Of a stretch of DNA of 64,000 bases, positions 26,301 through 35,921 are shown in pieces. Numbering within the stretch: the stretch's first letter is position 1; each line of letters begins with the position of its first letter. Source of the DNA: Chloroflexota bacterium (lineage in GTDB: Bacteria; Chloroflexota; Anaerolineae; Aggregatilineales; Phototrophicaceae); the NCBI GenBank assembly GCA_026708115.1, contig JAPOVL010000033.1, positions 1-64,000 on the forward strand, given 5' to 3'. The translations under genes were made by a program, and so were the position numbers. The notes under the pieces were generated by a model. It was not told where the DNA came from and made no database searches. It worked only from the letters and a program-made list of their open reading frames with translations.

Positions 26301-27863
26301 CTAGCTGTCCGCGACACCCCAGCCACCGCCGCCGGGTGTTGCGATGATGACCCGATCGCCCGCGTCCAGATGCGCCGTATGTTTGCCCCCGACGATCTCC
26401 GGCTCCCCCCGGCGCAGGATCGTATTGACGCCGCATTGTCCCGGCGCGCCACCTTGGCTGCCATAGGGCGGCTGCAATCGCCGTTCCGAACTGATGGTAA
26501 TCCGCGCCGGCGCCAGGAATTCATATTCGCGTATGATGCCGTCGCCACCAGGATTGCGCCCCGTCCCGCCGCTGCCTTCGCGCAATTCGCAACGTCGAAT
26601 GCGCATCGGCAAGCTGTATTCGAGCGCTTCGACCGGCGTATTCAGCGTATTGGTCATGTGGCACTGGCGCCCGGACAGGCCGGGTCCCTCGCTCGAGCCG
26701 CCGTGACCGCCGCCGAGGGTCTCGTAATAGACGAACTGAGCGCCGTCCTGGAAGCCGCCCACAGCGAAATTGTTCATGGTGCCTTGCGACGCCGCTGGCA
26801 TGACATCCGGCAAGGCACCAGCTAAGGCGCCCAGCACGGTATCGACCACACGCTGACTGGTTTCCGTATTGCCGACCACCACGGCTGCCGGGAAGCGCGG
26901 GTTCAATACACTGCCTGGCGGCGTTATCACCCGCACGGGCTGAAAGCAGCCGTGGTTGACCGGCACATCCTCGCTGGCCAGCAGGCGCACACAGTACCAA
27001 GTCGCCGACTGTACAATGGCGGTTACGGCGTTGACGTTGCCGGCAACCTGTGGCGCGCTGCCAGCGAAATCGACCGTAATCTCCCGCCCGCGCACTGTCA
27101 GCGCTACGTTGATTGGGATTTCAAACTCATTCTGTCCGTCGCCTTCCATAGCGTCGCGGAAGCGATAAGTGCCGTCCGGTATGCTGTCAATCACCGCTTC
27201 GGTCATTTTTCGCGAATAGTCGAGCAAGGCCTTGGCGTGTTCGATGGTGGTTTCAACGCCATGATCGATCATCATGTCGCTAAGCCGGCTTTCGCCCACG
27301 CGGTGCGAGGCTAGCTGCGCTTCAATGTCGCCCAAGCGCTCATCGGGATCGCGGCTGTTGGCTACGATCAAAGCCAAAGCGCCCTCGTTTGTCCAGCCGC
27401 TCAAGCGCAGCTTCAGCGGGGGGATAATGATGCCCTCTTGATACAGCTCGCTGCTCAAGGGCAAAGAGCCCGGCGACATGCCGCCGACGTCCGCGTGGTG
27501 GGCGCGGCTGGCGACGAAATAGCGGAGCTCGCCACCTGCGAAGACGGGCGAGATCATAGTGATATCGGGTAGATGCGTGCCGCCGTGGTAGGGATCGTTC
27601 AAAACGATCACATCGCCGGGGAAAAACTCTTCAAACGCTTCGACCGCGGCGGCCACTGATGCCGGCATGCTGCCCAGATGAACCGGGATATGCGCCGCCT
27701 GCGCAATCATGCGCGCCCCAGAATCGAATACGGCGCAACTAAAATCGAGCCGTTCGCGGATATTTGGGCTGAAGCTGGCGCGCCGCAAGGTCACGCCCAT
27801 CTCTTCGGCGACTGCGGCAAATTGATTCTTGAAGACTTCCAAACTGATGGCGTCTACCGTCAT
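26301..27863 (-). CDS. hyuB: Hydantoinase/oxoprolinase subunit B
   Basis: The 520-residue protein has HyuB features in order: SPNIRERLDFSCAVFD near 30-45, GDVIVLNDPYHGGTHLPD near 79-96, SRAHHADVGG near 117-126, and a glycine-rich end (GSGGTGRNPGGDG). It partners HyuA in ATP-driven ring opening of hydantoin-like compounds. AGAAGGA lies upstream of the ATG. It is divergent from thiN. Its partner gene hyuA lies about 730 bases further downstream, after the inverted hsp20 gene and a strong terminator, so the two subunits are probably made from separate transcripts. Confidence 0.92.
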   Translation of the reverse strand: MTVDAISLEVFKNQFAAVAEEMGVTLRRASFSPNIRERLDFSCAVFDSGARMIAQAAHIPVHLGSMPASVAAAVEAFEEFFPGDVIVLNDPYHGGTHLPDITMISPVFAGGELRYFVASRAHHADVGGMSPGSLPLSSELYQEGIIIPPLKLRLSGWTNEGALALIVANSRDPDERLGDIEAQLASHRVGESRLSDMMIDHGVETTIEHAKALLDYSRKMTEAVIDSIPDGTYRFRDAMEGDGQNEFEIPINVALTVRGREITVDFAGSAPQVAGNVNAVTAIVQSATWYCVRLLASEDVPVNHGCFQPVRVITPPGSVLNPRFPAAVVVGNTETSQRVVDTVLGALAGALPDVMPAASQGTMNNFAVGGFQDGAQFVYYETLGGGHGGSSEGPGLSGRQCHMTNTLNTPVEALEYSLPMRIRRCELREGSGGTGRNPGGDGIIREYEFLAPARITISSERRLQPPYGSQGGAPGQCGVNTILRRGEPEIVGGKHTAHLDAGDRVIIATPGGGGWGVADS

Positions 27864-27958
27864 CGCGCATTGTCCTTCTCGTTGGACTGGTTATATGCAT
27901 ACTTAGACGTTAAAGCCTTAAGGCAAACTTGCAGCGGATCAGCGAATTCGCGCAACCT

Positions 27959-27986
27959 TTGACCAGACTGTGGTGAATGGTAACAT
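27959..27986 (+). promoter_or_regulatory. Probable promoter of thiN
   Basis: TTGACC (27959-27964) and TAACAT (27981-27986) are spaced by 16 bases, about 47 bases before the coding start. The boxes match the sigma-70 consensus moderately. Confidence 0.4.
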
Positions 27987-28032
27987 AATCATCCTGAAAT
28001 AGCGCAGTAGTATTCCAGAAAGGGCGCGCAAT

Positions 28033-28683
28033 TTGCGGATTCTCCTTTTTGCCAACGGCGTGGCTAAAGACGGGACCATGGTGAGGCGGGCGCTGGAAGG
28101 GGCGGGATCCGCTCATATACTGTGTGCGGATGGCGGGGCGCTCAATGCGCTGAGATTGGGCCTCGCGCCGCAGACGATCATCGGCGACCTAGATTCGCTC
28201 AGCGCAAAGCAAGTAGAGGAGTTTAGCGCCGCCGGCGCCGAGATATTGCGCTTCCCGATGGAAAAGGATGAGACCGATCTGGAACTGGCGCTGCGATGGA
28301 GCGCCGACAGAGGCGCGAGCGCGATTGTTATCGTGGGCGCTCTGGGGGGCCGCTTCGATCAAACGCTGGCGAATGTTTACCTGCTGGCGTTGCCGGGGCT
28401 GCAAGATATTCTAATCGAAGTGGTCGATGGTGAGCAGAGTATCCGGCTCCTGCGACCGGGACCACACAGCCTTGACGGGCGCAGCGGCGACACTGTGTCG
28501 CTGATCCCGCTGGGCGGGAAGGCCGGCGGTATCAGCGCCAGCGGTCTCAAATATCCTCTGCGTGATGAAGCGCTCGAGTTTGGCCCGGCGCGCGGCATCA
28601 GCAATGTGATGCTCTGCGATAGCGCCAGCCTCGTATTCCACAGTGGCTTGTTGCTCGTCATACATACCCGTGGCCGCGCCTGA
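28033..28683 (+). CDS. thiN: Thiamine pyrophosphokinase
   Basis: The 216-residue enzyme transfers pyrophosphate from ATP to thiamine, giving thiamine diphosphate. Motifs: CADGGA near residue 32, GDLDS near 54-58, KDETDLELAL near 78-87 and GGRFDQTLAN near 104-113, with a C-terminal thiamine-binding GISNV. The length is normal for bacterial ThiN. The start is a TTG at 28033 with AAAGGG about 10 bases upstream. Its stop overlaps the DUF402 start by one base (TGATG), so translation is coupled. Confidence 0.93.
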   Translation: MRILLFANGVAKDGTMVRRALEGAGSAHILCADGGALNALRLGLAPQTIIGDLDSLSAKQVEEFSAAGAEILRFPMEKDETDLELALRWSADRGASAIVIVGALGGRFDQTLANVYLLALPGLQDILIEVVDGEQSIRLLRPGPHSLDGRSGDTVSLIPLGGKAGGISASGLKYPLRDEALEFGPARGISNVMLCDSASLVFHSGLLLVIHTRGRA

Positions 28684-29174
28684 TGACCGCCTACACGATC
28701 ATCAAACGCGATGCACGGGGCAAGGACGAATTGTCGTACCAGGGCACGCTGTGCGAGATTTGCCCAGCGTATGTGTGTATCGAAGCCGAATTCGGCTTCG
28801 CCGACCGCGACCTGGGCTATGTCGTATTGCGACTTGGCGATGTTTTCCGCGAGTGGTTCTTTCGCGATCGCTGGTTCAATATCTTCCGCGTGGGCGACGG
28901 CCAGAACAAGCAACTGAAAGGGTGGTATTGCAATATCACGCGCCCCCCGCAGTTTGGCCCGGACTGGATCGCGGCAGAGGACCTCTGTCTCGATGTCTTT
29001 GTCTATCCCGACGGCAGAACGCTGACGCTCGACGAAGAGGAATTTGCCAGCCTGGATCTGTCGCAGAAAGAACGGGCGACGGCGCGAAAGGCGGTCCAAG
29101 AAATTCAAGGAATGGTACGCTTGCGCTTGCCGCCGTTTGACGAGATTTCATCGGGGACGGAAAAACCGAACTGA
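28683..29174 (+). CDS. DUF402 family protein (FomD/NtdP-like)
   Basis: The 163-residue protein has the DUF402 core: GWYCNITRPP near residues 80-89, DLCLDVFVYPDG near 100-111 and LDEEEF near 117-122. Acidic residues in these segments bind divalent metal in known members, which hydrolyse nucleoside di/triphosphates or CMP-linked phosphonates. Translation is coupled to thiN by a one-base overlap, which suggests a role linked to nucleotide or cofactor handling. The exact substrate is unknown. Confidence 0.85.
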   Translation: MTAYTIIKRDARGKDELSYQGTLCEICPAYVCIEAEFGFADRDLGYVVLRLGDVFREWFFRDRWFNIFRVGDGQNKQLKGWYCNITRPPQFGPDWIAAEDLCLDVFVYPDGRTLTLDEEEFASLDLSQKERATARKAVQEIQGMVRLRLPPFDEISSGTEKPN

Positions 29175-29247
29175 ATAAACGGGGAAACCGCGCTCGTCAG
29201 TTCGGTCTTGTTGGTCCCGAAACTACTGCAAAATCGGGGGTTCGAGA

Positions 29248-29709
29248 TCACTCCAGGTCGGGTCGGATAACCAGCACAGGCACATTGACATCGTGCATGA
29301 CTTTGTTGGCGACGCTGCCGAAGACCATCCGCACTAATCCCGAATGTCCATGGGTAGTCATCACTACCATATCGATTTTTTCTTGTTCGACATAGTCGCA
29401 GATATGTTGAGCGATACCGACGGCGTCGATGATGTGCAGCCGGCAGTCGACGTTTTGTTCACGTACTTCGTTGCGCAAGGCCAGCAGATGTTGCTTGATC
29501 TCCTCGCGGATGCGATTTGCCAGTTCATATTCGCCCGCAATCGCCAGCGAATCAACAAATTCGTGCATCGGTGGCGTAAATATGTGCAGCAATATGACTT
29601 CGCCGCCGCCGACCCGGGCGAAATCGACCGCATAGGGGATAGCGCGCTCGCTCCAGGCGGAACCATCTGTGGGAACTACTATCTTATTCAACGGACGGTG
29701 TTGGAACAT
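29248..29709 (-). CDS. Universal stress protein (UspA family)
   Basis: A single-domain 153-residue Usp. The N-terminus reads KIVVPTDGSAWSERAI, and the C-terminal nucleotide-binding segment is THGHSG...FGSVANKVM...VPVLVIRP. The glycine pattern suggests ATP binding rather than the non-binding UspA subtype. It has GAGGAT upstream of the ATG. It is convergent with DUF402 and divergent from the PucC-like gene. No direct partner is visible. Confidence 0.92.
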   Translation of the reverse strand: MFQHRPLNKIVVPTDGSAWSERAIPYAVDFARVGGGEVILLHIFTPPMHEFVDSLAIAGEYELANRIREEIKQHLLALRNEVREQNVDCRLHIIDAVGIAQHICDYVEQEKIDMVVMTTHGHSGLVRMVFGSVANKVMHDVNVPVLVIRPDLE

Positions 29710-29784
29710 CTGATCCTCACTTTACTGAAACCGATTCCTACTAACAAAGTATAACATAAACTGATTAGTCATAGGATATCCCCA

Positions 29785-29814
29785 TTGACACCTGGCATGT
29801 GGAACCTGTAAGAT
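29785..29814 (+). promoter_or_regulatory. Promoter of the PucC-like transporter gene
   Basis: A perfect TTGACA (29785-29790) and TAAGAT (29809-29814) are spaced by 18 bases. The predicted start gives a short leader of about 30 bases. Confidence 0.5.
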
Positions 29815-29853
29815 CAGCGGCGAAAATCTATTAAATTCTACCAAAACCTGCAA

Positions 29854-31239
29854 ATGTCACAAGAAAAACCTGCTGACCTGTCAATTGGTCGCAATCTTAA
29901 AATCGGCATCTTTCACCTTGGCTCGGGCATGGCGGATGTCTTGGCGACCGGCGTCTGGAACCGCATCATGGTGGCCGACCTGGGTTACAGCGCGACCGTG
30001 GTCGGGCTGTTGACCGGGCTTCGCTATTTTCTGGCGCCGCTAGGGGTCTGGGCCGGGCGCTATTCGGACACACATGTGATTGGCGGATTCCGCCGACTGT
30101 TCTGGATTTGGCTGGGTCGGGCGATGATGGTCTTGAGCACGCTATCGCTGGGCTTCTCTACCGCCGAGTTGGTGCGCTTGGCGCAAAACGACCCTCCGCT
30201 GCCGCCATCCCCCGCGCTGTGGCTGGTAATCGCGCTTTCATTCTTGCTGTTCAGCTTGGGTATCGCGCTCTCTGGCAGCACATTCCTGGCGCTGGTTCAC
30301 GATCGCGCCGGGCCGGCGCAAAGAGGGCGCGCGGTTGGGCTGGTGTGGACATTGCTGTTGCTGGGCTTCACTATCGGGGGCGTCTTCTTCAGCGTTATGC
30401 TGCCTCACCACGAGGGCGCAGGCGCGATTGCTTTCTCGGCGGCGTCTCTGCAGAACCTCTTTTTGATTACTTCGCTGCTGCTGGCCGCCATCTGGTTCTT
30501 CTCGTTGCTTGGTGAAGAAAAGCGGCACGGCAAGCGCAAGCTCAAAGCAAGCGTCGAATCTTCGGACCTCTTGCGCGATTTGGCCTTGGTTTGGCGCAGC
30601 CGCCCAATGCGCTTGTTCCTGGTCTACTTGATCCTGTCGATGATGTTCGCTTTTTTGCAGGATACCGTGTTGGAGCCATTCGCCGGGCAAGTTTTTGGCA
30701 TGGAAGCGCAGGCGACAAATCGTTTTTCCGCCTATTGGGGCAGTATGGCGATCCTGGGTTCCTTCGTCTTCTTATACCTGTCCCGCCGTCAGCGCAAGCT
30801 CACGAACGGTTTCATGTCCCTGGTCGGGGTCTGGCTTCTGATGGCAACATACTTGCTTTTCGCGGTGTCTTCCCTGGGCGAAATCCGCGCTCTGGTCACG
30901 CCGGGCTTGATCCTGCTCGGCTTGGGCTTGGGTGTTTGGAATATCGGCACGCTGGGCTTGATGATGGATTTAAGCCCCGACGGTCGAGCGGGCACATTTC
31001 TCGGCTTTTGGACGCTGACTGTTACTTTTGCGCGGGGCTTTGGCGTGGCGGGCGGCGGCATATTGCGCGATCTGGCGCTGCAAGTTTCAGGAGATCATAC
31101 CGTCGCCTACGGCGCTGTGTTTGTCGCGGGATGCCTTGGTTTGACCTTTGCATTGCTGGCGTTGCGGCGCGCCGATTTGCGCGACTTTGCTTTGCGCCGT
31201 CCCGAGCCCGAAGTCGTGCTGGCGGGCGGGCTTGATTGA
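29854..31239 (+). CDS. BCD-family (PucC-like) MFS transporter
   Basis: A 461-residue protein with twelve predicted membrane helices. The N-terminal half has the PucC/LhaA/BCD signature: HLGSGMADVLATGVWNRIM near residues 22-40, LGYSATVVGLLTGLRY near 43-58, and a loop motif GRYSD followed by GFRRLFWIWLGR near 80-92. The family is tied to (bacterio)chlorophyll or light-harvesting complex assembly. No pigment-synthesis or reaction-centre gene is in the window, so either the phototrophy genes are elsewhere or this member has another cargo. It is a single gene with its own promoter. Confidence 0.85.
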   Translation: MSQEKPADLSIGRNLKIGIFHLGSGMADVLATGVWNRIMVADLGYSATVVGLLTGLRYFLAPLGVWAGRYSDTHVIGGFRRLFWIWLGRAMMVLSTLSLGFSTAELVRLAQNDPPLPPSPALWLVIALSFLLFSLGIALSGSTFLALVHDRAGPAQRGRAVGLVWTLLLLGFTIGGVFFSVMLPHHEGAGAIAFSAASLQNLFLITSLLLAAIWFFSLLGEEKRHGKRKLKASVESSDLLRDLALVWRSRPMRLFLVYLILSMMFAFLQDTVLEPFAGQVFGMEAQATNRFSAYWGSMAILGSFVFLYLSRRQRKLTNGFMSLVGVWLLMATYLLFAVSSLGEIRALVTPGLILLGLGLGVWNIGTLGLMMDLSPDGRAGTFLGFWTLTVTFARGFGVAGGGILRDLALQVSGDHTVAYGAVFVAGCLGLTFALLALRRADLRDFALRRPEPEVVLAGGLD

Positions 31240-31324
31240 TTAAACCAGGACAGATCGCTTATTTTGTTTGAGCAGGACATTCCTGGGAGATTTTTCGCCG
31301 GTTACGCGCCGAGCGGCAGGTCGT

Positions 31325-32125
31325 CTAATCCAATTGTTGCATGAGCGCCTCAACATCGGTGTAACCCATAATGTTGTGGCCGGCATCGACGTAGATCACT
31401 TCGCCTGTAATTCGGCGCGATAGGTCCGAGGCCAGGAACAGCGCGAGGTCGCCGACATCGTCCTGGCTCACAAGCTCATTCATCGGCGACGTGACCTCGG
31501 CGTATTTGAGCAAGTCGCGGAAGCCGGTGATGCCACCGGCAGAAAGCGTCTTGATGGCGCCGGCGCTGATTGCGTTGACGCGAATCTTGCTCTGGCCCAG
31601 ATCCGCCGCCAGATACATGGTGATCGCCTCCAATGCAGCTTTGGCAATCGCCATGGCATTGTAATTGGGGATAACCTGGCGCGAGGCGTTGTAGGTCAGG
31701 CTCATGATGCTGCCGCCGTCTTTCATCAAGGGTTCGGCGCGGCGCGCCAGTTCGATTAGACTGACAGCGCTGACGTCAATCGCTCCCAAGAGCCCCTCGC
31801 GCGAAAGCTCGACAAAGCGCCCGCCCAGCGATGCGCGGTCGGCAAAGGCGATCGAGTGGACCAGCACATCCAGTTTCCCGTACTTATCTTCCACTGCCCC
31901 AAAGACCGCACCCAACTCAGCGCCGCTGGTTACATCCGCCTGTAGCATCAACTCGCATCCTATAGACTCGCCCAGTGGCCGTACGCGCTTTTCCAGCCTG
32001 TCCATGGCATAACTCAAGACAATCGTCGCGCCTTCGCGTCCCAGTGCCTTGGCGATTCCCCAGCCGATCGAATTCTTGTTCGCAACGCCAAAGACGAGCG
32101 CGATCTTCCCATCCAGCAAGCCCAT
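31325..32125 (-). CDS. fabI: Enoyl-[acyl-carrier-protein] reductase (FabI)
   Basis: The product is 266 residues from the ATG at 32125, which has GGGAGG upstream. A longer frame to 32218 would run over the likely -10 box at 32195-32200, so the short start is chosen. FabI reduces trans-2-enoyl-ACP with NAD(P)H in the last step of each fatty-acid elongation cycle. The N-terminal GVANKNSIGWGIA cofactor motif and the catalytic Tyr-x6-Tyr-x6-Lys spacing (SLTYNASRQVIPNYNAMAIAKA, first Tyr near residue 144) are intact. Divergent from the dehydrogenase gene. Confidence 0.94.
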   Translation of the reverse strand: MGLLDGKIALVFGVANKNSIGWGIAKALGREGATIVLSYAMDRLEKRVRPLGESIGCELMLQADVTSGAELGAVFGAVEDKYGKLDVLVHSIAFADRASLGGRFVELSREGLLGAIDVSAVSLIELARRAEPLMKDGGSIMSLTYNASRQVIPNYNAMAIAKAALEAITMYLAADLGQSKIRVNAISAGAIKTLSAGGITGFRDLLKYAEVTSPMNELVSQDDVGDLALFLASDLSRRITGEVIYVDAGHNIMGYTDVEALMQQLD

Positions 32126-32194
32126 GCCTTCCTCCCTCAATTTGTCCTCGGATGCAAGTCTGTTGTCACGCCTGGCTTCAATGATTAGAATCGT

Positions 32195-32200
32195 ATTATA
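32195..32200 (-). promoter_or_regulatory. Probable -10 box of fabI
   Basis: A perfect TATAAT on the leftward strand lies about 70 bases before the fabI ATG. The matching -35 region is weak. Confidence 0.4.
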
Positions 32201-32287
32201 AGGCACATTATCTAACACGCTATGTCCGCATTAGCTACGGCATAGCGCTGTCGCCCGCGTTTATGGCGCCAAAGGAGCTAGGTGATC

Positions 32288-33304
32288 ATGGCAGAATCAG
32301 AGCGAATTACCGTTACCGTTGCCATCGACTTCAGCGACGCAATCCTCGCTGAATTGCGAGAGATTTCCCCACGACTTCAGATAGAGCGTCACTTTCCCGA
32401 TGTTCCTGTTGACGTCATGGCCCGGACCGAAGTTTTGTACACAACCAGCTATTATCCAGAGCCGGAACAGGCGCCAAAGCTGCGCTGGATACAGGCGAAT
32501 ACCTCGGGCTTGAACCAGGTGCTGGGGTATCGCATCGTGCAGGCGGAAGACATCACGGTTACTTCCGCCAGCGGCATCCACGCCACCAATATGGCGCACT
32601 ACTGTTTGATGATGATGCTCATGTTCAACTACAAGATGCGCCTAGCTTTGAGCCTGCAAGGCAGGGCGGAGTGGCCGGAAAATGCCTCCGAGATTTTCAT
32701 GCCGATTGATATGGATCGTCAAACGGTTGGCATCGTCGGATACGGCAGCATCGGACGCGAATTGGCGCGGCTTTGCGCCGGCATGGGCATGACCGTGCTG
32801 GCATCAAAGCAAGACCTGGGCAATACCGCCGAGGTCAATGCCTTCGTTTTACCGGGAGTTGGCGATCCCAACGGAGACATTCCCGATCGCATTTATCCGG
32901 CGGCCACCATCGCATCGATGGCCCGGGATTGCGACTATCTGGTGGTGCTGGTGCCTTTGACGCAAAGGACAGGCCACCTGGTTAATGATGAGATTCTTGA
33001 GGCCATGAAAGGCAGCGCGGTTTTGATTAACGTCTCGCGCGGGCCCGTTGTCGACGAGAAGGCGCTGATCACCGCGCTTTCCTCCGGCAAGATCGCAGGG
33101 GCCGCCCTCGATGTCTTTGAAGAAGAACCGCTGCCTTCGACCAGCCCACTGTGGAACCTCGACAACGTCATCATTACGCCACACATATCGGGCTTCACGC
33201 GCGACTATCACGACAAGGCCGCGCTGGTTTTCAGAGAGAACCTACGGCGCTACCTCGACAACCGCCCGCTGCTAAACCAACTCGATCGCGGCAAAGGCTA
33301 CTAG
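32288..33304 (+). CDS. D-2-hydroxyacid dehydrogenase
   Basis: The product is 338 residues from the ATG at 32288, 10 bases after GGAG; the GTG at 32282 is possible but too close to it. The NAD-binding fold carries GIVGYGSIGRELA near 146-158. The catalytic Arg is in INVSRGPVVDE, the Glu in DVFEEEPLP, and the His in ITPHISGFT. It would interconvert 2-oxo acids and D-2-hydroxy acids (glyoxylate/hydroxypyruvate or phosphoglycerate type). The substrate is not defined. A ~25-residue insertion follows the Rossmann motif. Convergent with pheT. Confidence 0.9.
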   Translation: MAESERITVTVAIDFSDAILAELREISPRLQIERHFPDVPVDVMARTEVLYTTSYYPEPEQAPKLRWIQANTSGLNQVLGYRIVQAEDITVTSASGIHATNMAHYCLMMMLMFNYKMRLALSLQGRAEWPENASEIFMPIDMDRQTVGIVGYGSIGRELARLCAGMGMTVLASKQDLGNTAEVNAFVLPGVGDPNGDIPDRIYPAATIASMARDCDYLVVLVPLTQRTGHLVNDEILEAMKGSAVLINVSRGPVVDEKALITALSSGKIAGAALDVFEEEPLPSTSPLWNLDNVIITPHISGFTRDYHDKAALVFRENLRRYLDNRPLLNQLDRGKGY

Positions 33305-33329
33305 TTGCCGCCGGCCCTACCGGGACTGC

Positions 33330-35879
33330 TCACGATCGCAGTTCCGCCCGCAAGCGATGCCGCGCCGCGCCGATAATTTTCTTACGCGCTCTCGCCGCGT
33401 TTTTGTCAGTCAGGGTCCGTTCCGGATCCTGATAAGTTAGCGAGTAGGCCAGACTCTTCTTACCGGGCGGGATAGGATTGCCAGTGTAAACGTCAAAAAG
33501 CCTGACGTCTTTCAGCAAGCGGCCGCCCGCTTGCCGGATCACCCGTTCGACTTCGCTGGCCGCGACATTGGCATCAACAATCAGCGCGATGTCTTCCAGA
33601 ATGGCCGGGGTCGTCAGCAGCGGCTCAATATTGTGCAGACGCTGCTGGTAGCGCAAAAGGGGCGCCACCTCCAGCTCGGTATAGAATACTTTGCTATCGG
33701 TGAGTCGAAAGCGCTGCGCTACCTGGGGATGGATCTCGCCAAAGGCGCCGACCTGCACCCGACGTACCAGCAGATTCGCCGAGCGCCCGGGATGGAAGCT
33801 GCTGTGCGTCGCGCGTTCGTAACTGAATTCATCAATGTGCAGGGCGCCTAACAGACTTTCGATCACGCCTTTCAGGTCATAGAAGTCGAGCGCGTCCCTG
33901 GCATCGCCTATGCGCCAGGTGGGCTGCTCACGCGCCCCCGTCAGCAGGATACCCAAGCGCATGGGTTCTTCTGGCAAGACCGCGTCGCGTTGCAGGTAAA
34001 CTTTGCCAACTTCGAATACCTGTTGCGTCCTCTGATATCGCGCATTGTTGGCTGTCGTCTCTAGCATGTTAGCCATCAGGGTATGTCGCAAGACATTGCG
34101 TTCGCTGGCGGAAGGATTGACGATTTCTACGTATTCCGCATCGGGTAGCGCAGACGCCAGGCCATCGGGTACCAGCATTATTTCGGTCTCCCGATTGGTG
34201 AAGCGATAGTTGATAACTTCGTACAAGCCCAAGCCCACCAATATGTCGCGGACGCGCTCTTCGATGAATACACTCGTATTCTCGCGTTGCGGCGGCATCT
34301 CGTCCGCCATGATCGTCTCGGGAATCTGGTCGTAACCCAGCACGCGCGCGATCTCTTCCAAGAGATCCGCCTGTCCGACGATGGGATCCGCGCTGATATC
34401 CAGCCGGTGATCCGGCGCAGTCGCATGTATGACATCGTCGTCGATGCGGGCCTCAAACTCGAGGCGGCGCAAGGCGCCCGCTGCTTGATCAATCGTGATG
34501 TCCATGCCCAGCAGCGCATTGATCCGCTCGATCGGCGCCGCAACGGTCACCGTTTCCGGCGGTGATGGATAGGCGTCGACCACGCCCGCTGCCACGGTTC
34601 CGCCACCCAATTGTCGCATCAGTTCGATCCCGCGACAGGAACCCAATATCGATTGGGAGGGATGTACGCCTCTGCTGAAACGCGCTGACGCTTCGGTATG
34701 GATTCGCTGTTCCTTGATGGTCTTGCGAACGCTGATATTGTTCCAGGCTGCCGCTTCCAACAGGACATTACGTGTGCTTTCGCTGATCTCGGTCTCGCCG
34801 CCGCCCATCACACCGCCGATGGCCAGGGCCCCCGCTGTGTCGGCCACCAGAATGGTCTCCTGGCCCAGGTCGCGCGTGAGGCCATCAAGCGTTTCCAAAC
34901 GCTCTCCCATTTCCGGCAGACGGGTGATGATCGTGGGCAGCCCTCCGGCCCGATCCACCAATTTGTCATAGTCGAATGCGTGCAGGGGCTGACCCAACTC
35001 AAAAGTTATGTAGTTGGTCACATCGACGATGTTGTTACGGGGGCGCTGTCCGATGAGGTGCAGGCGATGCCGCATCCAGAACGGCGATGGTTTGACCTCG
35101 GTATCGCGCAAGAGCGTCAGCGTGAAACGTGGGTTCAAGTCGGGCTCGCGAATATCGATTTTGACGTGCTCTTCGATTGGATCGCCCTCCGCGACGAATT
35201 CGAAAGACGGATAGCGCATCTCCACCCCCAGAATGGCCGCTACCTCCCGCGCGACGCCGATCATGCTGAAGCAGCGCGCCAGGTTAGGCGTGAATTCGAT
35301 GTCCAATATCACGTCGCCCAGGATGTTGGCCAGTGGCGCGCCAGCGACATAGCGCTCTTCATGATCCAGGATGATCACACCCTCATGCTCGTCAGAAATG
35401 CCCAGTTCCTTCTCGGAGCAGACCATGCTCTTATTGTAAATGCCGCGCAATTCCTTGCCCTTCAGGGTCATCACGCGCGGCTTGTCACTGTGCCCGTCCC
35501 AGACACGCGCGCCTTCCATGGCGAAGGCGCCCCAAATCGGCGGGTTGATCTCGCCCTGCCCTTTGTATTCAAAGAGATTGCTTGCGCCGGTTACGCATTG
35601 TTCCAGTTCCTCCCCGCCGTAGTCGACCATGGCCAAGACTAGCTTGTCGGCGTTGGGGTGGGCTTTGACTTCGACGATGCGCGCCAGCAGGAGTTTCTCA
35701 CGATCCCAAACGAGATGGTCGGAGCGTGGCATGCGGACGCCGGGCACCTCAGCCTGTGGCAGGCCGATATACCTTAAGTGCGCGACTTCCAGCCCGGCAA
35801 CGGTTAATTTTTCCGCCAGCAATTCAACCGGTATATCAATGTCGACATAATCTTTGATCCAGGAAATCGGTACGAGCAT
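33330..35879 (-). CDS. pheT: Phenylalanine-tRNA ligase beta subunit
   Basis: The product is 849 residues from the ATG at 35879 (MLVPISWIKDYVDI is the standard start); GGAAAGGAAA lies upstream. The full beta subunit is present: tRNA-binding EMAP-like domain (about 40-165), B3/B4 editing domain (about 210-400, ending before GGVMGGGETEIS), B5, the catalytic-like core, and the C-terminal anticodon-binding FDX-ACB domain. It forms the alpha2-beta2 enzyme with PheS. Unusually, two GT-C membrane protein genes lie between it and pheS. The gap to the upstream GT gene is only 42 bases, so expression from the T-box promoter is likely. Confidence 0.95.
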   Translation of the reverse strand: MLVPISWIKDYVDIDIPVELLAEKLTVAGLEVAHLRYIGLPQAEVPGVRMPRSDHLVWDREKLLLARIVEVKAHPNADKLVLAMVDYGGEELEQCVTGASNLFEYKGQGEINPPIWGAFAMEGARVWDGHSDKPRVMTLKGKELRGIYNKSMVCSEKELGISDEHEGVIILDHEERYVAGAPLANILGDVILDIEFTPNLARCFSMIGVAREVAAILGVEMRYPSFEFVAEGDPIEEHVKIDIREPDLNPRFTLTLLRDTEVKPSPFWMRHRLHLIGQRPRNNIVDVTNYITFELGQPLHAFDYDKLVDRAGGLPTIITRLPEMGERLETLDGLTRDLGQETILVADTAGALAIGGVMGGGETEISESTRNVLLEAAAWNNISVRKTIKEQRIHTEASARFSRGVHPSQSILGSCRGIELMRQLGGGTVAAGVVDAYPSPPETVTVAAPIERINALLGMDITIDQAAGALRRLEFEARIDDDVIHATAPDHRLDISADPIVGQADLLEEIARVLGYDQIPETIMADEMPPQRENTSVFIEERVRDILVGLGLYEVINYRFTNRETEIMLVPDGLASALPDAEYVEIVNPSASERNVLRHTLMANMLETTANNARYQRTQQVFEVGKVYLQRDAVLPEEPMRLGILLTGAREQPTWRIGDARDALDFYDLKGVIESLLGALHIDEFSYERATHSSFHPGRSANLLVRRVQVGAFGEIHPQVAQRFRLTDSKVFYTELEVAPLLRYQQRLHNIEPLLTTPAILEDIALIVDANVAASEVERVIRQAGGRLLKDVRLFDVYTGNPIPPGKKSLAYSLTYQDPERTLTDKNAARARKKIIGAARHRLRAELRS

Positions 35880-35921
35880 GGGTGATGGTTTCCTTTCCAA
35901 GTTCTCATAGTGATAGGTTGT

